This document shows, piece by piece, positions 6,151 through 11,335 of a stretch of DNA of 11,335 bases. Position 1 is the first letter of the stretch; the number at the start of each line of letters is the position of its first letter. The notes under the pieces are model-generated. The model was not told where the DNA came from, made no database searches, and saw only the letters and a list, made by a program, of their open reading frames with translations. Source of the DNA: Methanobacteriota archaeon. Its GTDB lineage: Archaea; Halobacteriota; Halobacteria; Halobacteriales; Halalkalicoccaceae. The DNA lies in contig JADFQH010000070.1 in assembly GCA_022561895.1 (NCBI GenBank), positions 1 through 11,335 on the forward strand. Reading direction: 5' to 3'. A program made the position numbers and the translations under genes.

Positions 6151-6954
6151 ATGACCGATACCGCCGGCAATGGCCGGAACTACGATCCCGACGCCGACCA
6201 CGCCTTTCCCGACGAACGGGTTAACGAGGTGCTTTCCTTCGTCGAACAGGACGCGGAGATCAACGCGTATCTCGGCGCCCAGAACGTCAACCCGGTGACC
6301 CGGATGCGCTACAACGATCACGGGAGGAAACACATCGAGATCGTGCTGAATCGCGCGCTCTGTCTCTACGACCTGCTCAAACAAGGGGACGTGGAGTTCA
6401 ACGGCGCGAGCGATCAGGGCTTGGAGGAGGCCGACGAAGCGGTGATCATCGCACTCGCCGGAAAGCTCCACGATATCGGTCACGTCGTCCACCGCTCGGA
6501 TCACGCCTACTACTCCATCCCACTCGCTTCGGACATCCTCGATCGGATCCTGCCGGAGTTTTACGACATCGGCGAGCAAGTACGCATAAAAGGCGAGGTG
6601 CTGCACGCGATCCTCTGTCATCACACCGAAGAGATCCCCCTCACGCGCGAGGCGGGCGTCATCCGGGTCTGTGACGGTCTCGATATGGAGCGCGGTCGTT
6701 CCCGAAACCCCTACGAGCGCGGCGGGCGCGGGATCAACACGGTATCCAGTCAGGCGATCCAGCGCGTCTCCTTGCAGGAGGGCGAGGCGGTCCCGGTCCA
6801 CGTCGAGATCGAGATGACCGACGCCGCCGGTGTGTATCAGGTCGACAGTCTGCTCAAGGCGAAGCTCGACGCCTCGGGGTTGGAGGAGTTCGTCCGAATT
6901 GTCGCGATCAACACCCGAAGCGAGAACGAACTCGTCCAGCGACTCGAACTCTGA
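6151..6954 (+). CDS. HD-superfamily metal-dependent phosphohydrolase
   Basis: The product has 267 residues from the ATG at 6151 (269 from 6145). The HD-domain pattern is clear: His57 or His61 in NDHGRKH, the paired His107-Asp108 in KLHDIGH, His157-His158 in CHHTEE, and a closing Asp in RVCDGLD (175 or 178). These residues normally bind one or two divalent metals and cleave phosphate esters, often of nucleotides. After the HD core come a Gly/Arg-rich link (about 185-200) and a C-terminal region (about 200-267) that resembles a small separate domain. The substrate cannot be inferred. The start choice follows the TATA spacing; neither ATG has a Shine-Dalgarno. The gene stands alone between the peroxiredoxin gene and the 104-bp palindromic element, which starts 12 bases after its stop. 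Confidence 0.85.
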   Translation: MTDTAGNGRNYDPDADHAFPDERVNEVLSFVEQDAEINAYLGAQNVNPVTRMRYNDHGRKHIEIVLNRALCLYDLLKQGDVEFNGASDQGLEEADEAVIIALAGKLHDIGHVVHRSDHAYYSIPLASDILDRILPEFYDIGEQVRIKGEVLHAILCHHTEEIPLTREAGVIRVCDGLDMERGRSRNPYERGGRGINTVSSQAIQRVSLQEGEAVPVHVEIEMTDAAGVYQVDSLLKAKLDASGLEEFVRIVAINTRSENELVQRLEL

Positions 6955-6966
6955 GGCCGAAGCCGC

Positions 6967-7070
6967 TATAGGGATTATCGTCGCCATCCGGATGTTTCGC
7001 CTCGCGGAAGCCGACACCGTGGTTCGATCCCCGGGGAGGAAATCGATGAACTCTGACGATAATCCCTATA
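6967..7070. repeat. 104-bp palindromic element with perfect 16-bp ends (copy C, second type)
   Basis: Perfect terminal inverted repeats TATAGGGATTATCGTC (6967-6982) and its complement (7055-7070) enclose 72 bp. The flanking bases do not pair (C and C), so the ends are sharp. The interior holds two small perfect palindromes, CATCCGGATG (6985-6994) and TCCCCGGGGA (7028-7037). It is unrelated in sequence to the 83-bp elements except for the TATA termini. It starts 12 bases after the HD gene and ends 73 bases before the HAD gene. The form suggests a MITE-like element, possibly with TA target sites; a structured RNA is an alternative. Confidence 0.65.
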
Positions 7071-7106
7071 CACAACGTTCTCGTTTATGATGGATGGTAT
7101 CACAAT

Positions 7107-7112
7107 AGTATA
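7107..7112 (+). promoter_or_regulatory. Candidate TATA box for the HAD hydrolase gene
   Basis: AGTATA is centred about 34 bases before the ATG at 7144. This would give a transcript with a leader of roughly 8 bases, or slightly different spacing. It lies between the palindromic element and the gene. Support is modest. Confidence 0.35.
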
Positions 7113-7143
7113 CGCTCAAATGCCGGGGGTGCTTAGAGGGAGT

Positions 7144-7800
7144 ATGGCACTCAGGGCGGTCGTCTTTGACCTCGATTACACCCTCGCGGTGGTGTCAAGC
7201 GACCGGTCTACGCTGCTTGCGGAGGCATCGAAATCGGCCGGCGTCCCCGTCGAATTCTCCCGTGAGGAGTACGGGGCCGCCCACCAGCGCGCCCACGCTC
7301 ACGAAACCCGAGGACCGATCTTCGCCGAGCTACTGAAGGAGGGCGATGCGGGCGAGGCGCTCGCCGAAGCATACCGCAACGCGATCGCCGAGAGCTTGGA
7401 GCCGATCGACGGGGCCGAATCGCTGATCGCGGCGCTCGAAGCCGAATACGCGGTTGGCCTGCTGACCAACGGCCCGATCGTCGCCCAGCGCGATAAGCTA
7501 CAAACGCTCGGCTGGGAGGGGCGCTTCGACGCGACGGTCATTACTGGAGAGCTAGAGAAAGGAAAGCCCCATCCCGAAGCGTTCGAAGCGATCCTCGAAG
7601 CGCTCGACGTCGCTCCCGCCGAGGCGGTCTACGTCGGCGACAGCGTCGAGGCCGATGTCGCCGGGGCCTCGGAAGTCGGCATTCCTGTCGTTCAAGTGCT
7701 CTATCCGGGCGGACCCGAACCCGATCCCCGAGCCGATGCCCACATCGAGCGGCGGGATCTGGTCCGCGATCTTCCGGAACTTGTTGCTCAGTTCGAGTAG
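7144..7800 (+). CDS. HAD-superfamily hydrolase (phosphoglycolate-phosphatase-like)
   Basis: The product has 218 residues and all four HAD motifs. Motif I is VFDLDYTL, with the nucleophile Asp9 and acid/base Asp11. Motif II is LLTNG, with Thr108. Motif III is Lys141 in KGKPHPE. Motif IV is VGDSVEADV, with Asp166 and Asp171. The region between motifs I and II is a helical cap, as in the PGP/HDIG-like HAD group. The enzyme most likely hydrolyses a small phosphorylated metabolite; Tyr12 replaces the more common Gly/Asn in DxDxTL, as often seen in archaeal members. The ATG at 7144 places motif I at the usual distance from the start. Earlier ATGs at 7087, 7090 and 7120 would add an unsupported head. 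The stop is only 2 bases from the stop of the opposing gene. Confidence 0.88.
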   Translation: MALRAVVFDLDYTLAVVSSDRSTLLAEASKSAGVPVEFSREEYGAAHQRAHAHETRGPIFAELLKEGDAGEALAEAYRNAIAESLEPIDGAESLIAALEAEYAVGLLTNGPIVAQRDKLQTLGWEGRFDATVITGELEKGKPHPEAFEAILEALDVAPAEAVYVGDSVEADVAGASEVGIPVVQVLYPGGPEPDPRADAHIERRDLVRDLPELVAQFE

Positions 7801-7802
7801 AA

Positions 7803-8189
7803 TCACGTAGAAATCATCCGCTCGATGACCAAAACGGCTCGCTTAACCTCCGCGCCGTCCTCTACAAACACGAGCGTCTTTGGGGGGTGAGTCGCTTTCG
7901 GACGCACTCGCAGGCCCTCTGACTCTGCTGTGGCGACAACCGCCTCGTGATCCACCGCGAACTCGATGTGCGCACGATCGGGATGGACGTACACCGACGC
8001 GATCTTCTGTTTTCCCGCTCCGTCGTTCAGTTCGATCCCATAGGCAAACGCCCCTTCGACGGTCGGTTCGACCTCGGCGTTCGCCTCGGTAATCGAAAGA
8101 AAATCGAGTTCGCCGTCGGTCCGGCCGTCGACCTCGCTTGCGAGCAGCTGGGCGATCCGATGTCCGTCTTCGAGGCGCTCTTCGACCAT
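7803..8189 (-). CDS. Unrecognised 128-residue protein
   Basis: I do not recognise a named family. The 128 residues show an amphipathic N-terminal helix (about 1-20, VEERLEDGHRIAQLLASEV) followed by alternating strands, for example ELDFLSITEA, FAYGIELND, KIASVYVHPDRAHIEFAVD and KTLVFVEDGAEVKRAVLVI. This suggests a compact alpha/beta, soluble cytoplasmic protein. It has no cysteine, signal peptide or membrane segment. The codon pattern and acidic composition match the neighbours, so it looks like a real gene. The start ATG at 8189 has GGATAACC (minus strand) centred about 26 bases upstream, overlapping the stop of the next minus-strand gene. It could be a separate unit or the second gene of an operon with that gene (gap 24 bases). 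It converges on the HAD gene with a 2-base gap. Confidence 0.75.
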   Translation of the reverse strand: MVEERLEDGHRIAQLLASEVDGRTDGELDFLSITEANAEVEPTVEGAFAYGIELNDGAGKQKIASVYVHPDRAHIEFAVDHEAVVATAESEGLRVRPKATHPPKTLVFVEDGAEVKRAVLVIERMIST

Positions 8190-8211
8190 ACCCCTCTTAT
8201 TCGCGCCTCAA

Positions 8212-8219
8212 GGTTATCC
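8212..8219 (-). promoter_or_regulatory. TATA-like box for the 128-residue protein gene
   Basis: On the minus strand this reads GGATAACC, centred about 26 bases before the ATG at 8189. It overlaps the TAA stop (8214-8216) of the upstream minus-strand gene. It is a candidate internal promoter. Confidence 0.35.
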
Positions 8220-8666
8220 CTCCCGGTCGAGCGTCCCGCGAACCGCCGGAATCTCCTCCGAAACGTCGATCCCCTTCCGACGCGCGAAGACGACCGCCGC
8301 GACTTCGATCGTGATGCCGAGCTCCCTTTGAAGTTCGTTGATCCGGGCAACGGCAGTTCGTTTCTCGACGCCGTTTTCGACGAGGAGTTCGAGGACGCGC
8401 TCGAACGGCGAGCGCTCCGTGAGGATCTCTTCGCCGGGCGAAAAATCCGCAGGAATCTCGACCGATTCGACAGGGAACGTGGCTCGTAGTCCCGTTTCTG
8501 AGCGTTCGAGCAGCCCCTCGCTTGCGGCGAGGTCGATCAGTCGCTTCGCCTGATCTGGCGAAAACCAGTTTCGATCGAGCGAGAGCGATACCACGAACCG
8601 GCTCTCTTCCATTCGGCGCGTACCCGCTCCTTTGAAGGGCGCGGCGACGGCGATCCGCAGACTCAT
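8214..8666 (-). CDS. DUF2240-like archaeal protein
   Basis: The product has 150 residues and resembles the archaeal DUF2240 family, of unknown function. The recognised pattern includes the start MSLRIAVAAPFK and the stretch SLSLDRNWFSPDQAKRLI. After these come GLLER, FERVLELLVENG, and a C-terminal helix with VFARRKG. The middle (about 30-65) looks like a winged-helix-type segment (WFSPDQAKRLIDLAASEGLLER), so nucleic-acid binding is possible, but that is inference. The ATG at 8666 fits the family start. GCTTAC on the minus strand, about 27 bases upstream, is a weak TATA candidate. It is divergent from the eS8 gene, with 79 bases between the starts, and the 128-residue gene follows 24 bases behind it. 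Confidence 0.78.
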   Translation of the reverse strand: MSLRIAVAAPFKGAGTRRMEESRFVVSLSLDRNWFSPDQAKRLIDLAASEGLLERSETGLRATFPVESVEIPADFSPGEEILTERSPFERVLELLVENGVEKRTAVARINELQRELGITIEVAAVVFARRKGIDVSEEIPAVRGTLDREG

Positions 8667-8715
8667 TTCCCAAAACTGCCGCGAGCAGGCAGGTAAGCGG
8701 TTCGGATGCGATCCA

Positions 8716-8723
8716 CTTTAGTA
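8716..8723 (+). promoter_or_regulatory. TATA box for the eS8 gene
   Basis: CTTTAGTA is centred about 26 bases before the ATG at 8746, the standard spacing for a leaderless haloarchaeal gene. It supports 8746 as the start. Confidence 0.55.
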
Positions 8724-8745
8724 GCTACCGGCAGTCCTTCCAGCT

Positions 8746-9117
8746 ATGAACGATCACGGCCGTTCCATCCGAAAGCGTACCGGCGGGCGACTGCGCCCGA
8801 TCGCAAAGCGAAAGAAACACCAGCTCGGTCGCCAGCCCACCGAAACCCAAGTGGGAGAGAAGAAGTTCAAGACCGTAAACGCCCGTGGTAACAGCCAGAA
8901 GGTCCGAGCGATCTCGACTGACGTTGCGAGCGTCTCCATCGACGGCGAGGTTCGAAGTACGGAGATCGAGGACGTTATCGAGAACCCCGCCAACCCGAAC
9001 TACGTCCGGCGAAACATCATCACCAAGGGCGCGCTCATCCAAACCGGTGAGGGCACGGCCCGCGTCACCTCCCGTCCCGGTCAGGACGGACAGGTCAACG
9101 CCGTTATCGAGGAATAG
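8746..9117 (+). CDS. rps8e: Small ribosomal subunit protein eS8 (S8e)
   Basis: This is a structural protein of the archaeal 30S subunit, shared with eukaryotes. The product has 123 residues, the usual archaeal length. The family pattern is unmistakable: a basic head with SIRKRTGGRLRPIAKRKKHQLGR (about 7-29), then VNARGNSQKVRAIST, ENPANPNYVRRNIITKGA, and a tail with ARVTSRPGQDGQVNAV. The ATG at 8746 has a TATA box about 26 bases upstream and no Shine-Dalgarno, so the mRNA is probably leaderless. It stands alone, as this gene often does in haloarchaea. It converges on the PhoU gene with a gap of 12 bases and no hairpin terminator visible. Confidence 0.96.
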   Translation: MNDHGRSIRKRTGGRLRPIAKRKKHQLGRQPTETQVGEKKFKTVNARGNSQKVRAISTDVASVSIDGEVRSTEIEDVIENPANPNYVRRNIITKGALIQTGEGTARVTSRPGQDGQVNAVIEE

Positions 9118-9129
9118 CTACTCTGGACA

Positions 9130-10128
9130 CTACGGCCGCGGCGCTGCCTTCTGCAGGGCGGTTTCCGCGATATTTCCCCCATAATCCGCAGTTCTCGAAA
9201 GCGAGTCGACGACGAGACCGAGAAACTGCGCCTGATGGGCGTCATCGAGGCTCCTGATATTCTCGTCGGCGGTGCGCGTGTGTTCGTCGATCGCATTGAC
9301 GTCTTCGCGGGCTTCGTTCGCAAGCCGTGTCGCCCGATTCCTGTCGTCTTCGAGAAAGGCGTCCATCGCCTCTTCGACGACCGCGACACTCTCTTCGTGA
9401 AACTCATCGAGCACCGCAGAAACGTCCTCGGGGATCTCGCCGAGATCGAGTGCGATCCGGGCGATCTTCACGGCGTGGTCGCCGATCCGTTCGAGCTGGC
9501 GGGCGCTCGAATGGTAGTCGAAACACGCCTCGCGGCCGAGGCCGATCTCGGCTGCTGCCCCCGGATTTCGCAGTGTCGATCGGAACACCCGAGAAACCAT
9601 AAACCAGAGCCGATCGACGTCGTCGTCGCGTTCGACAACGTCGGCGGCGAGATCGTCGTCGTCCTCGATCAGCGCGCTCACCGCATCGGCGAGCATCGTC
9701 GTCGCGATCAGGCGCATGCGCGTGACCGCGTTGTGTACGGAAAGCTGGCCCGAATCCAGTAAATCCTGTAAGACGACGCGCTCGCCGGTCTCCTCGACGA
9801 CTTCGAGACCGACGAGACCTTGGGTGGCGTCTCGAACGCTACGGCGCTGGCCGGCGCTGATCTTCGTCGTCTCCAACCTGATCACGTCGAATCCGCTCAC
9901 GTACATCGTTACCACCGCCCGCGTGAGATCCCGACCGTAAAGATCGCCGATGTCCACGGAGCCTTCGACGACCGCATCGCCACGGCGCGGCGAGAGCAAC
10001 AGCGACTCGCCCTCGGGATAGAAGGCGACCTCGGTTCCCGCCTCGATACCGTTGTCGGTCGCCCACCCTTTCGGAATCGAGACGGTAAACGTCGATCCTC
10101 CCGTGACCTGTACCTTTCTCGTGTCCAT
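9130..10128 (-). CDS. PhoU-family phosphate regulator with N-terminal AbrB-like domain
   Basis: This is a probable regulator of phosphate uptake. The product has 332 residues. Residues 1-45 (MDTRKVQVTGGSTFTVSIPKGW, then GIEAGTEVAFYP) form a SpoVT/AbrB-like swapped-hairpin domain, which binds DNA or mediates dimer contacts in relatives. After a linker, two PhoU-type three-helix repeats follow. The first lies near 105-200 and the second near 210-325 (RQLERIGDHAVKIARIALDLGE and SRTADYGGNIAETALQKA). The E/D-rich helices match PhoU metal-binding patches. The ATG at 10128 begins the AbrB-like domain exactly and has TTTATT about 27 bases upstream on the minus strand; the ATG at 10161 lies upstream of that box and is rejected. 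It diverges from pstS across 193 bp, which supports a role in phosphate control and possibly self-regulation through the shared region. Confidence 0.9.
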   Translation of the reverse strand: MDTRKVQVTGGSTFTVSIPKGWATDNGIEAGTEVAFYPEGESLLLSPRRGDAVVEGSVDIGDLYGRDLTRAVVTMYVSGFDVIRLETTKISAGQRRSVRDATQGLVGLEVVEETGERVVLQDLLDSGQLSVHNAVTRMRLIATTMLADAVSALIEDDDDLAADVVERDDDVDRLWFMVSRVFRSTLRNPGAAAEIGLGREACFDYHSSARQLERIGDHAVKIARIALDLGEIPEDVSAVLDEFHEESVAVVEEAMDAFLEDDRNRATRLANEAREDVNAIDEHTRTADENIRSLDDAHQAQFLGLVVDSLSRTADYGGNIAETALQKAAPRP

Positions 10129-10152
10129 ACGAGGAGGTTGTGACCGTGGCCC

Positions 10153-10158
10153 AATAAA
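10153..10158 (-). promoter_or_regulatory. TATA box for the AbrB-PhoU gene
   Basis: On the minus strand this reads TTTATT, centred about 27 bases before the ATG at 10128. It is a close match to the haloarchaeal TATA pattern with leaderless spacing. It selects the start of the gene. Confidence 0.6.
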
Positions 10159-10197
10159 CACACTAGAAACTATAGACCGATACGGAGTCGTAGCAAC

Positions 10198-10266
10198 ATG
10201 GGCACACAGCGCTTACATGTGTATGTGAACGGGATCAACCGTCTCGTTCCCTCTCCTTGTACATAG
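10198..10266 (+). CDS. Possible 22-residue micro-ORF in the phoU-pstS control region
   Basis: This is an ATG-to-TAG frame of 22 codons (MGTQRLHVYVNGINRLVPSP, then Cys-Thr). TATAGA is centred about 24-25 bases upstream (10171-10176). The ORF lies wholly inside the divergent control region of the phosphate genes, ending 55 bases before pstS. The spacing would suit a leaderless mRNA. The composition is not strikingly haloarchaeal (few acidic residues). It may be chance; it is recorded because it could be an upstream reading frame or a small transcript. Confidence 0.2.
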   Translation: MGTQRLHVYVNGINRLVPSPCT

Positions 10267-10290
10267 TTCTATATATTAATCATAGTAGGG
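10261..10290 (+). promoter_or_regulatory. AT-rich upstream region with repeated CATAGT, possible phosphate-response site
   Basis: An AT-rich block (TATATATTAAT at 10270-10280) is bracketed by CATAGT at 10262-10267 and again at 10281-10286, 19 bases apart, nearly two helical turns. It lies directly upstream of the pstS TATA box, where haloarchaeal phosphate genes are known to carry an activator site (P-box). Assignment is by position and composition, not by a known consensus. Confidence 0.3.
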
Positions 10291-10297
10291 TATTTAG
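10291..10297 (+). promoter_or_regulatory. TATA box for pstS
   Basis: TATTTAG is centred about 28 bases before the ATG at 10322. It has good spacing for a leaderless transcript and sits immediately downstream of the AT-rich CATAGT block. Confidence 0.6.
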
Positions 10298-10321
10298 AGG
10301 AACGCGAGCGCATATTCGATA

Positions 10322-11326
10322 ATGGCGGAGTCCGCATGGCAAACGGGGGAAGTCTCGCGCCGGGCACTGCTGTCTACTGTTGGTGTCGGGCTGGTTGGGT
10401 CGGCTGGCTGTCTCGCACGCGGCGAGGACAGCGGGCTTTCAGGTGAGATACGTATCGACGGAAGTAACACAGTGTTGCCACACAGCGCCGCCGTTGCGGA
10501 GGAGTTCCAGTGGCAGAACAACCGGGTTCAGATCCCCATCCAGGGGTCGGGAACGGGAGCGGGGTTCCAGCGATTCTGTACCGGCGAGACCCACGTCCAG
10601 AACGCGAGTCGCCCGATCCTTCCCGACGAGGAGGAGCTCGCGGCGGAAAACGCCATCGAGTACATCGAACTCGAAGTAGTGCTCGATGGAATTGCGATAT
10701 ACGCCAATCCCGAAAACGACTGGTGTGACTGTCTTACCACCAGCGAACTCAACGCGATCTGGGAGTCGGGATCGGCGGTCGAAACGTGGAGCGACGTGCG
10801 CGAGGAGTGGCCCGACGAGGAGATCGTGCTCTACGGGCGGGATTCCGCGTCGGGAACGTTCGATTACTACACCGAGGCAATAAACGGCGAGTACGGGAAC
10901 ATCCGGTCGGACTACTCGGCGAGTTCAGACACCAACGTGATCGTTCGAGGCGTTCGGGGCAACCAGTACGCACTCGGTTTCGGTGGCGCAGGCTACTACT
11001 ACGAGAACGAAGACGACCTCAAGCTGGTCGGAATCGACGACGACGAGGGTGAGGAAGGCTGCGTTCAGCCGACCACGGAAACCATCGAAGACGAGAGCTA
11101 CACCCCGCTAACCCGACCGATGTACGCCTACTTTCGTCGCGATCAGTTCGAGCGCGAGGCGTTCAGGGAGTTCGCCCGGTTTTACTTCGAGGACGACCCG
11201 CGCGACGATGAGGAGCTCGCGTACACCCAGACCAGCGCCCGTCGGGTCGGCTACTACGCGATCCCCGACGCGACCGTCGAAGAGAGTCGAGAAGAGGTCG
11301 AAGCAACGATCGAGGAGGAGAGATGA
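10322..11326 (+). CDS. pstS: Phosphate ABC transporter substrate-binding lipoprotein PstS
   Basis: This extracellular phosphate-binding protein feeds the PstABC high-affinity importer. The product has 334 residues. The N-terminus carries a Tat signal (Ser12-Arg13-Arg14-Ala-Leu-Leu, then a hydrophobic stretch) ending in a lipobox-like Ser-Ala-Gly-Cys30, so it should be exported folded and lipid-anchored at Cys30, as is common in haloarchaea. Phosphate-binding loops of the PstS fold are visible: DGSNTVLP, GSGTGAGFQRFC, GRDSASGTFDYYTE and GNQYALGFGGAGYY. The protein is strongly acidic, with an Asp/Glu-rich insert DDDEGEEG. The ATG at 10322 has a TATA box about 28 bases upstream. It overlaps the next gene by 4 bases (ATGA), the usual start of a pst operon, and it diverges from the PhoU gene. 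Confidence 0.94.
   Translation: MAESAWQTGEVSRRALLSTVGVGLVGSAGCLARGEDSGLSGEIRIDGSNTVLPHSAAVAEEFQWQNNRVQIPIQGSGTGAGFQRFCTGETHVQNASRPILPDEEELAAENAIEYIELEVVLDGIAIYANPENDWCDCLTTSELNAIWESGSAVETWSDVREEWPDEEIVLYGRDSASGTFDYYTEAINGEYGNIRSDYSASSDTNVIVRGVRGNQYALGFGGAGYYYENEDDLKLVGIDDDEGEEGCVQPTTETIEDESYTPLTRPMYAYFRRDQFEREAFREFARFYFEDDPRDDEELAYTQTSARRVGYYAIPDATVEESREEVEATIEEER
11314..11320 (+). promoter_or_regulatory. Shine-Dalgarno for the gene after pstS
   Basis: GGAGGAG lies 2-8 bases before the ATG at 11323, within the last pstS codons (Glu-Glu-Arg region). Together with the ATGA overlap it supports coupled translation of the next gene. Confidence 0.6.
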
Positions 11327-11335
11327 GCGCGGACA
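11323..11335 (+). CDS. Start of next gene, probably pstC (cut by window end)
   Basis: ATG at 11323 opens a frame (Met-Ser-Ala-Asp...) that overlaps the pstS stop as ATGA and follows a GGAGGAG ribosome site. Only four codons are visible, so the sequence itself says nothing of function. In pst operons the permease gene pstC normally follows pstS, so that is the inferred identity. Confidence 0.5.

Noticed and set aside
7015..7040. GGTTCGATCCCC inside the 104-bp palindromic element looks like a tRNA T-arm
   Set aside because: The flanking bases do not form a five-pair T-stem, and no acceptor, D or anticodon arms fit around it. Taken as chance within the element.
7087..7115. GATGGTAT and AGTATACG near 7090-7113 as a remnant of an 83-bp element end
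   Set aside because: Only about 8 bases match the copy A right end, with no opposite arm or conserved GGACAGA. Likely chance or simple promoter sequence.
7087..7143. Longer HAD protein starting at ATG 7087
   Set aside because: The added 19 residues precede motif I without family support. The start at 7144 puts FDLDYTL at the usual position near the N-terminus.
10129..10161. PhoU protein starting at the ATG at 10161
   Set aside because: The 11-residue extension is upstream of the AbrB-like domain, and the TTTATT box lies within it. The start at 10128 fits both.
1..11335. CRISPR array, rRNA, tRNA or full insertion sequence in the window
   Set aside because: No regularly spaced direct repeats, no RNA gene signatures and no transposase motifs were found on either strand by reading; the only repeats are the palindromic elements reported.

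Overview
This window reads as chromosomal DNA from a halophilic archaeon (class Halobacteria). The evidence is high GC with acidic, Asp/Glu-rich proteins, archaeal-type PheS/PheT, ribosomal protein eS8, a DUF2240-type archaeal protein, a PhoU protein with an AbrB-like head, a Tat-plus-lipobox signal on the phosphate-binding protein, and many genes whose start codon lies about 26 bases after a TATA-like box with no leader. The genus cannot be fixed from sequence alone.

Layout. (1) 2-2475: the end of pheS, then pheT, overlapping by one base, with a strong Shine-Dalgarno inside the pheS end and a hairpin plus T-run terminator behind pheT. (2) 2608-3861: a 77-residue CxxC/CxxH protein and a Xi-class glutathionyl-hydroquinone reductase homologue, each with its own leaderless-type promoter. 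(3) 3862-4311: an accessory-looking island. Two 83-bp palindromic elements in inverted orientation flank a 48-codon gene for a membrane peptide with an unbroken six-glycine zipper. The two palindromes differ by paired, compensating changes in their arms. (4) 4312-6086: an FAD monooxygenase-type oxidoreductase followed 8 bp later by a 1-Cys peroxiredoxin. (5) 6151-6954: an HD-domain phosphohydrolase. (6) 6967-7070: a second type of palindromic element, 104 bp with perfect 16-bp terminal inverted repeats. (7) 7144-7800: a HAD hydrolase, convergent with two minus-strand genes (an unrecognised 128-residue protein and a DUF2240-like protein). (8) 8746-9117: eS8, convergent with the AbrB-PhoU gene (9130-10128, minus). 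(9) 10322-end: pstS and the first codons of the next gene (probably pstC), divergent from the PhoU gene across a 193-bp control region.

How the genes may work together. PheS and PheT form the two subunits of one enzyme. The GST-like reductase, the flavin monooxygenase and the 1-Cys peroxiredoxin could form a loose quinone, aromatic and peroxide handling neighbourhood that uses the haloarchaeal thiol gamma-glutamylcysteine; this is inference. The PhoU protein and PstS belong to phosphate uptake and its control. The most unusual content is the set of TATA-ended palindromic elements and the glycine-zipper gene between two of them.
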